In this document: piece after piece, positions 34,719 through 46,900 of the stretch | Layout: each line of letters starts with the position of its first letter | Position numbering within the stretch: the first letter of the stretch is position 1 | NCBI RefSeq assembly: GCF_001949145.1 | Contig: NW_019091429.1 | Coordinates: 305,580 to 369,579, forward strand | Origin: Acanthaster planci | Lineage: Eukaryota; Echinodermata; Asteroidea; Valvatida; Acanthasteridae | Direction of reading: 5' to 3' | DNA: 64,000 bases | Program-made: the position numbers and the translations under genes | The notes under the pieces: generated by a model | The model's input: the letters and a program-made list of their open reading frames with translations, nothing else | Told to the model about the DNA's origin: nothing | Databases searched by the model: none

Positions 34719-35758
34719 TCCCTGTTGACATTTAATTTGGAAAATTCTTAGAGCCATACATGTACTAATTAGAAATATATCTGCAATAAAAGTACAAACC
34801 CAGACAAAATGAGTAAGAATCTGAGAAAGTAAGGATTTTGAAACGACCCTAATACATGTAGTATGACCTGGAATCTTAGCCTTTACTCAAGGCAACAGTT
34901 TCTCAGTTTGACTGGTGCCAGACCGTTGGAGACTTTGAAGGGAATGGGAATCCCTGAGCTGCAGCTGGGCCCGGTAGAATGCCAACCTTCACGACTCTCT
35001 TTAAAATCAGGCAGTTCAAGGCACAAAAATTGTGCACGTTCAAAGGCTGCACTCAACATTACCTGGGAAAAGATTCCATATTGCGCCACCTTTCTGTCAC
35101 TACTGTGTGCATGTTTCACGTCTCATGGCAACAATCATGGTGGCCTCCACTGCATTAATATCGCGTGAAGTATAGTGAATAAAATATTCCCCAATTCATC
35201 CAAACCTTCAGCACAGGCACATTCAACTTCCAAACACACCTCAAATGATTTGTTGGCAAGTGTTTCATAAATCAGTGCTTAAAAAATTGCAAAACAATTT
35301 GGGGAAGGTGGTCCACGAGTATAGAATTTTTGCCACCCTGGATCTTCCCACATATGCACAACCTAACTTGCTCAAGGACAATTGCCCACTTTCAAAGGTG
35401 AACATGCTGCGCTGCATGAACATTCTGAACAGTGGAGATATCTGCACCACTTGACACCCCACACAAAAGTTTTAAGCCTAAAGTGTTTTCTAAGTAAACT
35501 CATAGAGGGACATGGGGAAGAATTCCATGCACACCAACGGACACAAGTAATTTGGCCTACTACAGCCGATGACCAGTTGATAACCAATATTCTATTCAGG
35601 CGAGGCCTTTGTTCAGAAAAATTCAATTTAGGAGGGACAATAGTCAATACTCCGAGTCAATTTCCGAGAAAATGCTTTTCAGACCAGTCTTTCATAGGGT
35701 CTCCGCACAGGGTGGAACTCTCTCCTGTAGTCCTGAGGCTAGAGAATAAATACCTTTA
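34719..35758. other. Intergenic DNA, nothing recognised
   Basis: Overlapping open frames of 90-130 codons occur on both strands (34863-35168, 35382-35774) but show no domain, no splice support and no family resemblance. Confidence 0.4.
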
Positions 35759-35760
35759 TA

Positions 35761-36088
35761 CGCCCAAACTATAGCGTCAGTCCCAACTCTAGTTGGGCCC
35801 ATCCCAACTGTACTACCAGAGCTAGAGTACTGTAGTTTGGCTGGCCCAACTACAGCACAGACTCCAGTGTGCTAGTGCCCGGCATGTGGCAAAGTCATAT
35901 TCATTGTTTACTGTGTCATGCCATAGATAAAGTGCCATATTCTAGATGAATCGTGTCAAGCATGAGATAAATATTATAAACTTGGATAAGGTTGAGAAAT
36001 TTTCTAGAGAAGTTGGGGCCAGCCCAACTACAACACTACAGTTGGGCCTGTTCCAACTATAGTTGGCCAAGACACTATAGTTGGGGCG
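35761..36088. mobile_element. Foldback MITE rich in CCCAACTATAGTTGGG
   Basis: The 328-bp element has ends CGCCCAAACTATAGCGTC (left) and CGCCCCAACTATAGTGTC (right, reverse complement), each followed by several CCCAACT / AGTTGGG palindromic units. TA lies outside both ends (35759-35760, 36089-36090), suggesting a TA target duplication. No coding capacity. Confidence 0.78.
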
Positions 36089-36309
36089 TAACATCTCCAC
36101 TTACTACTAGCCTAATTTCTCAGGCGATGTGCAGTACCATGGCCAATGATCTAGTTAATAAAAAACTTTGGCTGTGTCCGAATCACTTGGCAGCTACGGC
36201 CAGAAATTACGCACGAATCTATATTTCGGCCTATGATTCGGACGACAAGAGTTGTAGCGCCCTCACTCGCTTCATTCAAAACAAAACAAAAAGAAACAAA
36301 TATTTAGGG

Positions 36310-37063
36310 CGCTTGTGTGCTTCACAGTCAATTCGCCCCATTTCCACGTCGACCCATCGCACTTCGCCCCATCTCCACTTCGCGCCTTGTCGATGTCCGG
36401 CGTGCTCGAGGGTGTTACAAGCACAGGGTCGGTTTCCAATACTCAATTCGGCTCCGGCTTCAACTTTTTTTACTAGCTGATTTTAAAGCTATAAGCTCAG
36501 TAATTAGTCTAATAGTGCCACAAAGCATCAAATAAGATGTAATAAGAGAGACAAAACTTACAGCAATTCAATGTAATTTAAACGCTTCAGGCTCATAATC
36601 GGGGATTGGTTTTGGGAACAAAGACGGAGACGAAGTTGAGTATTGGAAAACGGCCTAAGCCTCTTCGAAAAATAGTCTAAGTCAATGGTGGAAGTTACCA
36701 TAACTGAGTTGCTTTTCACATGTTGCAAATGTAACTGGGGAAACATGTAAACATAGGCATGAGAAGTCTGTCGTTCTTATATTTATTAAATTCGTTTGGT
36801 CTAAGGTGCGCAATGAAAAATTAGTAGGGTCTCGCCGAAAAAAATTGGTCAGTCGGGAAATTCGAGGCATTGTTTTGGCCTTAGCAAGTTGGATTCTCCG
36901 ACCGTTATTTGGTTACTGAAACGTCGATGTTATTATTTGTTGCATCTATATATGTCTCCGTTGCTATAAGAACAGAATGAACAATAATTGGTGGGGCGAA
37001 GTGGCAATATGGCGAAATGGCATGGGGCGAAGTGGCTAGGCGCGAAATGACCGACACCCGTGG
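36310..37063. mobile_element. Non-autonomous element with iterated CACTTCGCCCC termini
   Basis: The left end carries TTCGCCCCATTTCC, GCACTTCGCCCC and CCACTTCGCGCC. The right end is the mirror image (GGGGCGAAGTGGC, GGCGAAATGGC, GGGGCGAAGTGGC, GCGCGAAATGACCGACACCC). About 600 bp of non-coding DNA lies between them. The 11-12-bp iteration within both termini is the distinguishing mark. A related terminus is at 11585-11718. Exact ends and target duplication are not resolved. Confidence 0.65.
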
Positions 37064-37400
37064 CATGAACCGTGCGCTCATCTTTGCTGTCACGCGTGTA
37101 CCACCGATAGATTGTGTGCTAGCCCCTCGAGCATATTTGTCAGGGGTAAAGCGTTTAATGAATTGGAATAGAAAGTTGTGAGGTACATGTACGTAGGCTA
37201 GTCCATGACCTAGTCCCCCGTGTATACCCCGTGCACAAACCTTATGTGACTTATCTGAAAAAGTCTGTTTTGGTATTTTCCCACCGAAAGTTAACTTTTC
37301 TCGACATGTTTTTCTTCTATTTTCTAATGAATTACTACTAGTTTCTGCATGGAGCTGGTAGGAAACATGGTTTCTGTATAAGGAATAATTGCGGCATCAT

Positions 37401-37699
37401 CAGGGTTCCTGCAGCCTGGAAAAGTCATGGTAGGGCCTAATTTGTCATGTTTGTTTTCATTTTCCAGGCCTGAAGAAGTCATGGAAGGTTGGAAAACATG
37501 AATAAAGTCATGGAATTTTTCAAACACTGTGTGTGATTTCTGTTGTCAGAAATAAGTGCATTTTATTCACAACTTTAAAAGTCTGAATACATGTAACTAG
37601 TCCAAGAAATTGAATTTATTGGGTCATTGATTTTCATAATTTTGTCATGGAAAAGTCATGGAATTTAATTGTCCTTTGGGTGCAGGAATAGGAACCGTG
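37401..37699. mobile_element. hAT-like MITE with GTCATGGAAAAGTCATGG motif
   Basis: The 299-bp segment has ends CAGGGTTCCTGCAGCC and GGAATAGGAACCGTG, imperfect inverted repeats with the CAGGGTTCC start common in hAT elements. Repeated GTCATGGAA motifs are found near both ends. The flanking octamers do not match, so the assignment is tentative. Confidence 0.55.
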
Positions 37700-40600
37700 G
37701 TACTGTATGGAACTCTTCTTATGACTGAAGTTTTGCCATTTCAATTGGGGTAGTTACAGTGTAGGCCTAGGCCTTACGTATACGTACATGTAATGTATAT
37801 ATCATATGTACACATATATTCAGCATATTCATTAAAAGTGCAGGGTTTTCCTTGTGCAGTGTTTTTTAAGTTGCACATCTTTCAAATTTGTGCAGATAAC
37901 ATAGAACGCAGTCTTTGAACCTGCACAGTTTTTGTGCCTATAACTATGCAGATTTAAGGGGAGTCATGATGGTTGCGTTTCAACTGGGCTTGGCTGGTGG
38001 TGCAGGGATTCCCATGCCCTCTGAAGTCTCCAGATATTGTGCACCTGTTTCCCTGGTCTACATGTATGCATCAATCAAGCTGGGAAACTGATGCAAGAAT
38101 TCCAGTATAAATTAGTATCGTTTATCATATTTATTTGTTTAGGATCCTACTATTATTGCAGATATTTTTCTAATGGCTCTAAGAATTTTCCGAATTAAAT
38201 GTCAACAAGGGAATTTGATCGCTCCCACGAAGAATTTTTTTAGAGAAAAGCAAAGTCCAAATGAAATGTCAACAGTGGAATTTAATTGCTCACGCAAGAA
38301 AATATTCATTTCGTCAGACAAATGTGGCAAATCCTCAAGAACAACATTCAAATCTGTGATCCCTACCAAATGCAGTTTAGAGCTGCTGTCTGACATTTAA
38401 ATTTTAAAGTATTGCTTAAATGTATTTCTTCCAAGTTCCTGTCTCTTCCAGACGGACTTCAAAGACCACAGAGACCACAAAAAAAATGACCAGGCTCTCA
38501 TTCAGAAGCTTTGAATGGCCTGTCGGCAGTTAAAACAGAAGGTACATGTACATGAACGGTATTAATTTACGTGTTCGTGAATATGAATGAGTTCATTGTT
38601 TGTGAATTTAAGGAAACTTTTCTGTTAATGTAATGACTCGTACATGTATGGAGCACCACATGCTTTTACAATTAAATACATGTAGTATCTGGCCACTGAG
38701 TTGTCATCTTGTTTCTTGGCTACAAATTCTAGAGCATGTGTGCTGCATGTACATGTGTAGAGCATCATAAACGAGAGTCTGTCTTTTCATCATTTATGTA
38801 AATGTTCATAAAATATATGATCAAAAATATTCTGAGGGTAGAATTTGGTAGGCATTGATATTATGACCTTGGACACCATCTATCATATATCCTTGAATTG
38901 TGGAAACAGAATGAAGTCATAGAACCTGTTGATTCCTAACTTTTCACAGCTAGACTTTCAAGAAAAGGAATCAGAGATCAGTACCTTCAGCAGGTTCAGC
39001 ATGCAGCCCTGGTCTTTGAGTCATAGATGTGCATGCGACATGTCATGAAGATGAAAGGTACATTGAAACACTTAGCAGTAACTTGCTTAGTCTCTTTGAC
39101 TTAATAGCAAGCATATTAAGTAAAATCAAATAGTCTGTTTGCTTGTATTTCATTTTGGGGGGGGGAGATTGACTTCCAAGTCTTCATGTGACACTTTCAG
39201 TCAGGTTCGGAGTGTGTACCAGTGATCGTTGGTCATGTACACTGTAGGTGTATTTGCATACCCATGCTGTCGGTGGAGACAGAAGGTAAATTGTTGCTTT
39301 TTGAAATTTTGCTTAGGAAGGAAGGAAGCATAATTTTCAAGTTTTGGGATTAGTGCTTGTATCAACCAATATCAAGAATATTCAGTAACCTGTCAGAAAG
39401 GAAATTTTGAAAGTTTTCAGTTAATTATTGTTAATTTTTATGACTGATACTCCAGATATTCTACTCAAACATAGGAACATTTTTGGAACATTTTAATGAA
39501 GTTCTCCATGTTCAGCGGTAAATAGAATTGGTCAAACTGTTTCCCTGAATGCACTATAAAAATGACCTCTCTGTGTCAGTCTCTATTGTCAACTTAAACT
39601 ACCTCTTGGTACATACATGTATACTTGCGCTCCCACGTTTTCTCTCTATAGATCTTGATTTCCTTCAAACTCTGAATGCAAAGACTACCTTTGATTTCCT
39701 TTTGGAGGATCTGCAAAGATTTCAGACCAAAAGCAAAAACCAGGGAAATGGATTTTGAGTTCAAGCACATGTACATGTACCTGTCTAGTGAGCTAGAAAA
39801 ATCAATTTGCCCAAGTAATTAACCTGCTAAGCCAGTTACTCAAGGAACTACATGTAAATGTGTCCCTTTAATGCAGTGCCAAAACAAGGTGGCTCAGTCG
39901 ATACCACAAAGGGAAGAATGACACATTTTTTAATCATTCCAAAAATATTTGAATGAAGTGGCAAATTGGTTCAAATCAACAAAGTCCGGTGAGAGGGAGG
40001 CAAGAAATGTGTCTTTGGATGTGTGCTGCTTTGTACTGCTTTTGTTTTGCACATCTAGACCTGTTTAAGGGGATGAGAGTGATCCAGTCCATGTAGCTTT
40101 GAACACATATTACCACCGATTGTGAATGCATGCGTATACCTATGGCAACACCATGGGTGAGCATGGAGGAAAGTCATCAAATGGGATAAAGAATTGGTTA
40201 TTAGTAATTCACAATACTGTCTGTGGACTAGGTAATTAATTAGAAACTCTCTAGTAATATTTTGGCACTGTGTTTCATTTCATGTGTGGATTTTGGGCCA
40301 CTAAATTGAACAACAGGTTCTTGTTTCTTTTCTCCATTATGTACATGTACTATCAGTGCAAACAGAATTAAACAAAATCAACTTCTTAAAGTTTTGAATC
40401 AGGTTATGTCTAAGAGTAAGTATTAGTATGCAAACTACTTTGCAACAATATTTTAATGTAAGATTACACTGACACAAAAAGTCACATTTGGACCCCATAT
40501 TTATTGAATGAAAGTGTGGGCATTTGTGCCTGAACCACATACATGTACATGTATTATGTACCCTTTTGGACTTTCTTTGCAAAGTAAACAGTCAAATATT

Positions 40601-41575
40601 AAGGCAGCCAAAAAATTGTACTTGTAAAATGTAGGCGGGGGCTGGGATCCATCTCGCTACAGTGATATCACTGCAGTGCATTTTGTTCAGGAGTTGAACC
40701 TTTATGGGTTTTTAGTAATTCTTTGTTACTCATTGCACATAGCCTGGTGCACAAGTACTGGTAGCCTTGAATTTCAAATGACCTTAACAAGAAAACAATA
40801 CGTCTGATGAGATAAAACGACACTTTTGTAATGGTAAGGAGTGTCTCTAAACTCAAACATGGCACAGCCTAGTTCTTGGGCATTAAAGACAAAGTTGTTA
40901 CATGTAACTCCTTTGCATAACATTCCATTTAAATCACATATACAACATCTAATTTCTTCTCCTCAAAATTTATTCTGCTTCAAAAAATTCACTTCCTCCA
41001 AGATAAATACGTAAAGACTTGTTTATGCTCTCAGTTTTTGAAGCTGCTCTCATAACGAGCTTTGCTAGGTCAGTGGCTCTGGACTAGTCAGCTTTGTCAA
41101 AGTCTCTTGTTTCATGAATGCTTAATCAGTATCAGCATATTTTGGCAGCCCTCATCTACATACATGTATCTTATCATATTTCTGTCATGTCTTTATCGTT
41201 TTTTGTTTGCAGTAAATTTTGTGGGAAGTTTCCAAGGTAAGGAAGTACCGAAAAGTCTGTGAGATTTAACAACTGTGACTGGATCTGTGATTTGTGTCAT
41301 CAGACATTTGCTGGAACGTTTCACTGATATTACGAAAATTGGGGTAAGAGTGGTATCTCAGACTCAAAAGAGGTCCAACCGTAGATACCTCTCTCGGTTT
41401 TATGTGATCTTGATTTCATAGGTTAAATTCCCTTCTGCGCTCAACGTGTAACTATACCTAAAATGAGATTGATTGTTGCTTCAAAAACAAGGAACTTTTC
41501 AAATTTATACAGTTGAGCTTCATACATTTTTGTATTAATTGGATTGAGCTAAGGTACCAGTAATATGCAATCAGT
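37700..41575. other. Intergenic DNA with a few exon-like pieces, no gene assigned
   Basis: Several short stretches have a plausible acceptor before and donor after them (38450-38540, 38948-39058, 39201-39284, 39651-39757). Most contain a stop in every frame, so no gene model can be supported. A short direct duplication at 38200-38310 repeats AATGTCAACA-GGAATTT. Nothing else is recognised. Confidence 0.3.
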
Positions 41576-43984
41576 ATGAGTACCGAGTACTTGAGTGGTG
41601 AGTCATCACTCATACAAGGTACACAGGGATATTCCCTGTACAGTTTGAATGATTGTGGTCTTTCTCCTGAGCAATTTGAGGATCAAGATGGATTTCTTTG
41701 CGAGCCATGTGCAGCCCAACAGCAGCAAAAAATCAGGAGTAGTCCCAACTCTTCGTTAGCTTAAATACTGATTGCTGTTTAAGTTGCTCAGTGGCATTCA
41801 AAAATAATGCCAGGGGTATGAAGAGATACAGCTTAAAGTATTGTGGTCTCACCGCGGAGCAGTTTGAGGGTCACAAGGGATTCCTTTGTTTTGCATGTAT
41901 GAGGAAGTATCGGAAAAAAACTGAAAGTGCTAAAGACGCTGTCGTCAGGGTGAGAGATGGCAATTTGAATACCAAATGCTGTTTGATGTGTGAGTCGCCA
42001 TTCATAAAAGTGAAAAGGAACTATTCCAGAAGGAGCTTAAAAACTTGTGGTTTTTCTCCTGATCAGTTTGATGGTCAGGATGGATTCCTTTGTCTTCCAT
42101 GTGTTAACAAGCTTCAAAAACTAACAAGGCATACTGAACCGTTGATCAACTCCAGAAAGTCATCTAAAAGGAAGAGAACAAAGTGATCTTCTGCAAGTCC
42201 TGCTGAGAATTCATGTGGGCAGACCAATTACAAAGACAAAGTTTACTCTCTTCTCGAATCAAGCCATTATAGTGCTGCTTTCACTGCCCTTCTTCGTCGC
42301 AACTCAGCTAAACAACATTTCCATAAGGTTGTCAAGAAATCAGTCCAAAAAGAAGTCAGATCATGTCCTGAGGAGATGCATTTTTCATGTCCTGCTTCTT
42401 TTGAAGGCCTAAACAGTTTGAAATGGGACAATGTTGTTGAGGAGGCTGCTACTCATATGCCCCTTCTTGTGGATGTCTTAAAAGCTGCTCTTCCGGACCC
42501 CTCAAAACAGCTGAAGAAAACCTTCTGCGGTCAGAAAGTGACATCGTTGAAGCAGGCTGAACTACTTCGTGATCAGCGACTGGGCTTTATTTTGTCACTG
42601 GTGCTGTACGCATGTAAGCCTATTATATACAATTTTTATCCAAAGTTGCTTGTCGCTGCAACTCGCAAAGAGTAAATGTGCTTCTTGGCTTCTCCAGTGC
42701 CTTCACAGCCTCGGTGTATGCAAAACGTTTCATGGAACCATGCTTACTGCTCGGATGGCAAAGAAAAGCTCCTTGGCGAAGCAGGTAAGGGACCAAGATA
42801 CTCCAAGTCAACAGATTGAGTCAAGTGCTACACTTGAACATACTGAGATCTGTGAAATGGAAGTACCATTTCTGCTACACATGGATACTGGGGATGAAGC
42901 ACGGTCATCTGTTGAGCATGTCATGGATGATGTTCAGTTCCCTGATGGGACTATGTGTGACAGTGAGACCTTCATACCACTTCCTGCATTGTGTGCCAAA
43001 GAGCCAGGTTCCAGTGAACGTAATTGCTGTGCATGTACTGCGAATGAAACCCAGAGTACATATCCTGAGCCTGGATATACCCTCGTGTGTAATCACATAC
43101 CAGCAGACTCAACATGTAGACCTCAGTCTTGTCAAGGTAATGCTAACATGTGCACCTTTGCAGTCAAAAACAGAATCCTGTTAGATACCCCTAAGTCAAG
43201 AGATGGTGCAGTTCGTCATGCGCAAGAGGTCCCTCTTTCCTGTTTTCTTCCCTCTTCTGATGACTGGCAAAATATGAAGCACAGGATGTGTTTGATACTG
43301 AAGTGCATTTTAAGGGATCATTTTCTATATTTACAGAACATGAAATGTTCTGCTTATGTGCGTCACAAATACAGTCTTACTACTAGAAGAATAAGCGAAA
43401 TAGTGAGGTTAGGTGAACAAGAGAATATGTCCACCAGCACGCCAGGTGCTGTCCATGCGCTCGAGTCACTGCTTCAGTTTGTGCCATCTCAGGGTGATGA
43501 CTTGCATCCAGTTGTCTGTTTTGGAGATAAGCACTCTGTCAAGCAAATGGTTCACACCAAACATTCACGATCTACTGAGGCTTCTGCAGCAGCAAAGTTA
43601 GAGGGACTAGTACTTTGTCCCCAGGACTTGCACCGCAGAGGTGTGTTACTCAAAGACACCATAGATAGATTCTTCAAAAAGGAAAGTGCATCAGATCCAG
43701 GCACTCTTTGCCACTTGAAGAAACACTTTGGATATGGTCCAGTCAAGAAGATCACGAAAGCCATGAACAAAACAGATCCATCTGAACTGCAGCATGATAT
43801 TTGCTTGATGCTCCTTTTTGTAGTCAGGTTAAATACACGTGTGACATGTGAAAATGATAGTTGGTTCCACAAACTGAAATGCAGGGCATTTTCCCCCATT
43901 GCAAGGACAGCGCTGGCATGTGATACACATTTGCCCCTTCCGGATAGATTATCACCTGATCTTTTAGTCAAATCGGTTTTGTGA
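41576..43984 (+). pseudogene. Decayed gene: Cys-rich module repeats plus a DUF6589-like region
   Basis: Three copies of a roughly 70-aa module of the form C-x2-C ... SL-x2-CG[LF]-x3-QF[ED]-x3-GFLC-x2-C are seen (41630-41720, first half missing; 41785-41905; 41978-42110), probably zinc-binding. A basic linker (SRKSSKRKRTK) follows, then a helical region with LLRDQRLGFILSLVLY (about 42566-42613) and a long frame (42569-43984). That frame contains HKYS, then VVCFGDKHSVKQMV, an LEGLVLCPQDLHRR block and a GTLCHLKKHFGYG block, in the order expected of DUF6589 proteins (FGDQLT / W-H / GTL-QL in the family). One TGA (42184) lies between modules and linker, and frame changes near 41765 and 42665 separate the parts, so it appears inactive. 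DUF6589 proteins are dispersed and multicopy in invertebrates and may derive from a DNA transposon (inference). The C terminus is short for the family. Confidence 0.6.
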
Positions 43985-46900
43985 TACCACTGCCAAAGCA
44001 ATTTCTTTGTTTTAATGTAGCACTTTTTGATGTACGTGTATAAAACGAAAACTTCAAACATCTGCATTGAGAATCATGTGATAACAGCATCCTCAATTCA
44101 GATTTTGAGCATTAGTAGTGTGTTGAACATGATCTACACATGCTAAGTTTCAACTACTAAAATCTCAATTCTTTAATGAATTACTTTTCAAAAAGTGTAA
44201 GTTTTGGGCCACGTTTGGTTGGCAGTACACTCCTGAAAGGGTTCAAATGTCCTGGAGAAAAGCATGAATACATTTAGCTTTAGATCAGATGTAATTCCCA
44301 GAACTAATCACTGTGTCACACATAAAGTGTTTGGACACTCCTTGTGTTTTCATTTCACAGAATGTGTACCCAATGAGCTGTGAACTTTGATGATGTACGT
44401 GTAGGCCTACTGATTATTGAAAGGTTGTTTACAAGTCTACCATTCATCCTAATAGATTTTTTATTGGTAGAGACAGTTAAAAATTGAGTTGTTTAGGAAA
44501 TTGTGATGGTGACTTGTTCCTTTAATTGTAATATTGAAGTAGATTTAAATTGTGCAGAGTTTATGAGGGGCTACTCAGCGAGATAGAGGTTTTTGTTTTT
44601 AAGAAAAATGTTTACTGCCTGGCCAAAGGGCATAATGATGCCATGTGCTGTAATCCGTAACAGATTTTTTCCAAACGTGGGTGTGACATTTTGATAGAAG
44701 TAATTTGAAATTCATTTTTTTGTAAATGATGCCTGTTACACACTGTTTTTTCCCTTTTGGCATCTGTGTACTCTTTGAGAAAAAAGTGGATTCTAAAAAG
44801 ATAACCATTGCTTTTTTTTAAATACCCCAACCCCAATCTACATTTTTACATAGGTTGGACCATGTGCATTGTTGAACTGTGTTCAACATGTATGAAAACG
44901 CTGAGGTAGGCAGCAGCAGCCTCCGTAAAGTGTTGGCTAAATGTCTAAATATGGGAACGTTTTCTAAACGTTTTTCAAATTAACATAAATTTCCACCCTT
45001 AATATGTTGCATTGTGAACTGTGCAAATTAATTGCCGAAATTTCCATTGTGTCTGGCATGTAACAAAATCTACTCTCGTGATAAAGAAAGTAATTGATTA
45101 TTGATCCAAAATAAGTTAATTGTATTGTGTATGTTTCGATCTGAAGCAATGAATGGTATTGGAATTTCTACAAGTTTTGAAGACAAATGGTGTGGGGGAT
45201 TTTATAAAGCTGTTTTAGCACAGAGGATACAGGTATACATGTACATTGTGTATTTATGTAACCAGCCAAACCACCACATTCAATACTTCTGGGACTGGTT
45301 CTGGACTGTTTTTGCTGGCCTCATATACTGTACAAGAATTTCTGTTGAGAAACTCTGAACATTCTAATGCAGTCTGAGGCCACCCATCAGATTTTGCTAA
45401 AATACAGCTTTTGATACAAACAGTAGGAGTATTACTTGATCATTTGTTTAAGATTCTGTTGTGTTTCTTGCATACCAAAATTTAATGTATATTTACATCC
45501 TTATGTTGCAGTAATGCTCTCTGGATAAGAGTTGCAGTGTTTACTTTGTAAGATTTTTGGCTGTTAAAGTTCTGTTCTGATGAAAAACTTTAAGGTGCTA
45601 TATAATGACAATGAACAATTTAAAAAAAGTTGAGCCCATTTAATGAAAGGACAAAGTTGAGCCCATTTAATGAAAGGACAAAGTTGAGGCACAACTGCTA
45701 GTGACACAGTTTTCTTCGTGCAAACATTGTAAAATGTCATGCCATCTGTATGGAACATGTTTACTCATGTATTCATTTTCATTTCTTTTGTGATGGAGCA
45801 CCAAGATGAGTGTATCAACTTATTATTTTACATAGTTGATAACGTTGTTCATTCAGTGTCCAATAGAATGAGGCAATGCCTTGTCATTAGGAAGTTTTAG
45901 GTGCATCAAAATTTATTGGAAACTGTGAGACTGCCATTGTTCACATTGAGAGGCAGTGAAAGAGAGAACCCTGTAAGTTATTCTTGTTTGCCATACAGAT
46001 TTGTGTGTATCCCCAAAGAGCCCACATGTAAATCGCACAGTTCATGTACATATAATGTACATCTATCCCTGTCTTTGTAAGAAGCTGTGGTGCATGTTTG
46101 ATTCTTGGGCTACATGTATTAGAATAAAGACACTGAGTTGATGATAATGTAGCAGTAAAAATTTGTAAGATTACACCTGTCACTATTGGATACAGTTGGA
46201 TTGGTAGAAAACACACATAGCAGAACCAAGAAACCTGAGGATTTTGTAGCTACATTTAATTCTCAGATAATGGACTTAATAACCTTTTAAAACCAATGTA
46301 AAACAATATGGCTATTACCTAGTAACTATGCAATGTTTGTATTCCTAACATTAAGGAGATCAAAGTGTTGTATGTTGGACTCGTCACTTAGGTTTGAACA
46401 CTTTTCGCTCTGAAGAGTCAATCTAAAAGCATTTATCCTTTGTGAATGGACGGATTTAATATTTTTTGTACTGAAATAAAGGTGCCAGACTTGGCAAGAT
46501 AGCTTGAAGTCAGTCGTGTGCATGTACATCTCAAATCCTTTTATCCAAGGCTGCTTCACACACACGGAGCCCCTTCTGTTACAGGAAACAAGTCAAATGT
46601 TACCCAGATCAACCCATACCCATGTGAAGTCAAACCCCCGAATTCAGACCCAGGTTATTTTCCAAAACATAGTTTCTTGAAATCTTTGTGGATACTTTTG
46701 GTACGCCTCTACATTCTCCCAGTGGAGACCCCCCCCAGGCACCGTATGTTTTGTGCAAGTGTTTTCATGATACTTCGGTACGCTAGCTGGGTGCAAACCA
46801 CTAATTCAAGTGAGAATTTCTGGTCAGCTCATTAGCATTAAATTTGCCCCGCCCCCACAGTATCTTTCGAAAAAGGAGATTGTTTGGTCCCCAAAACGGT

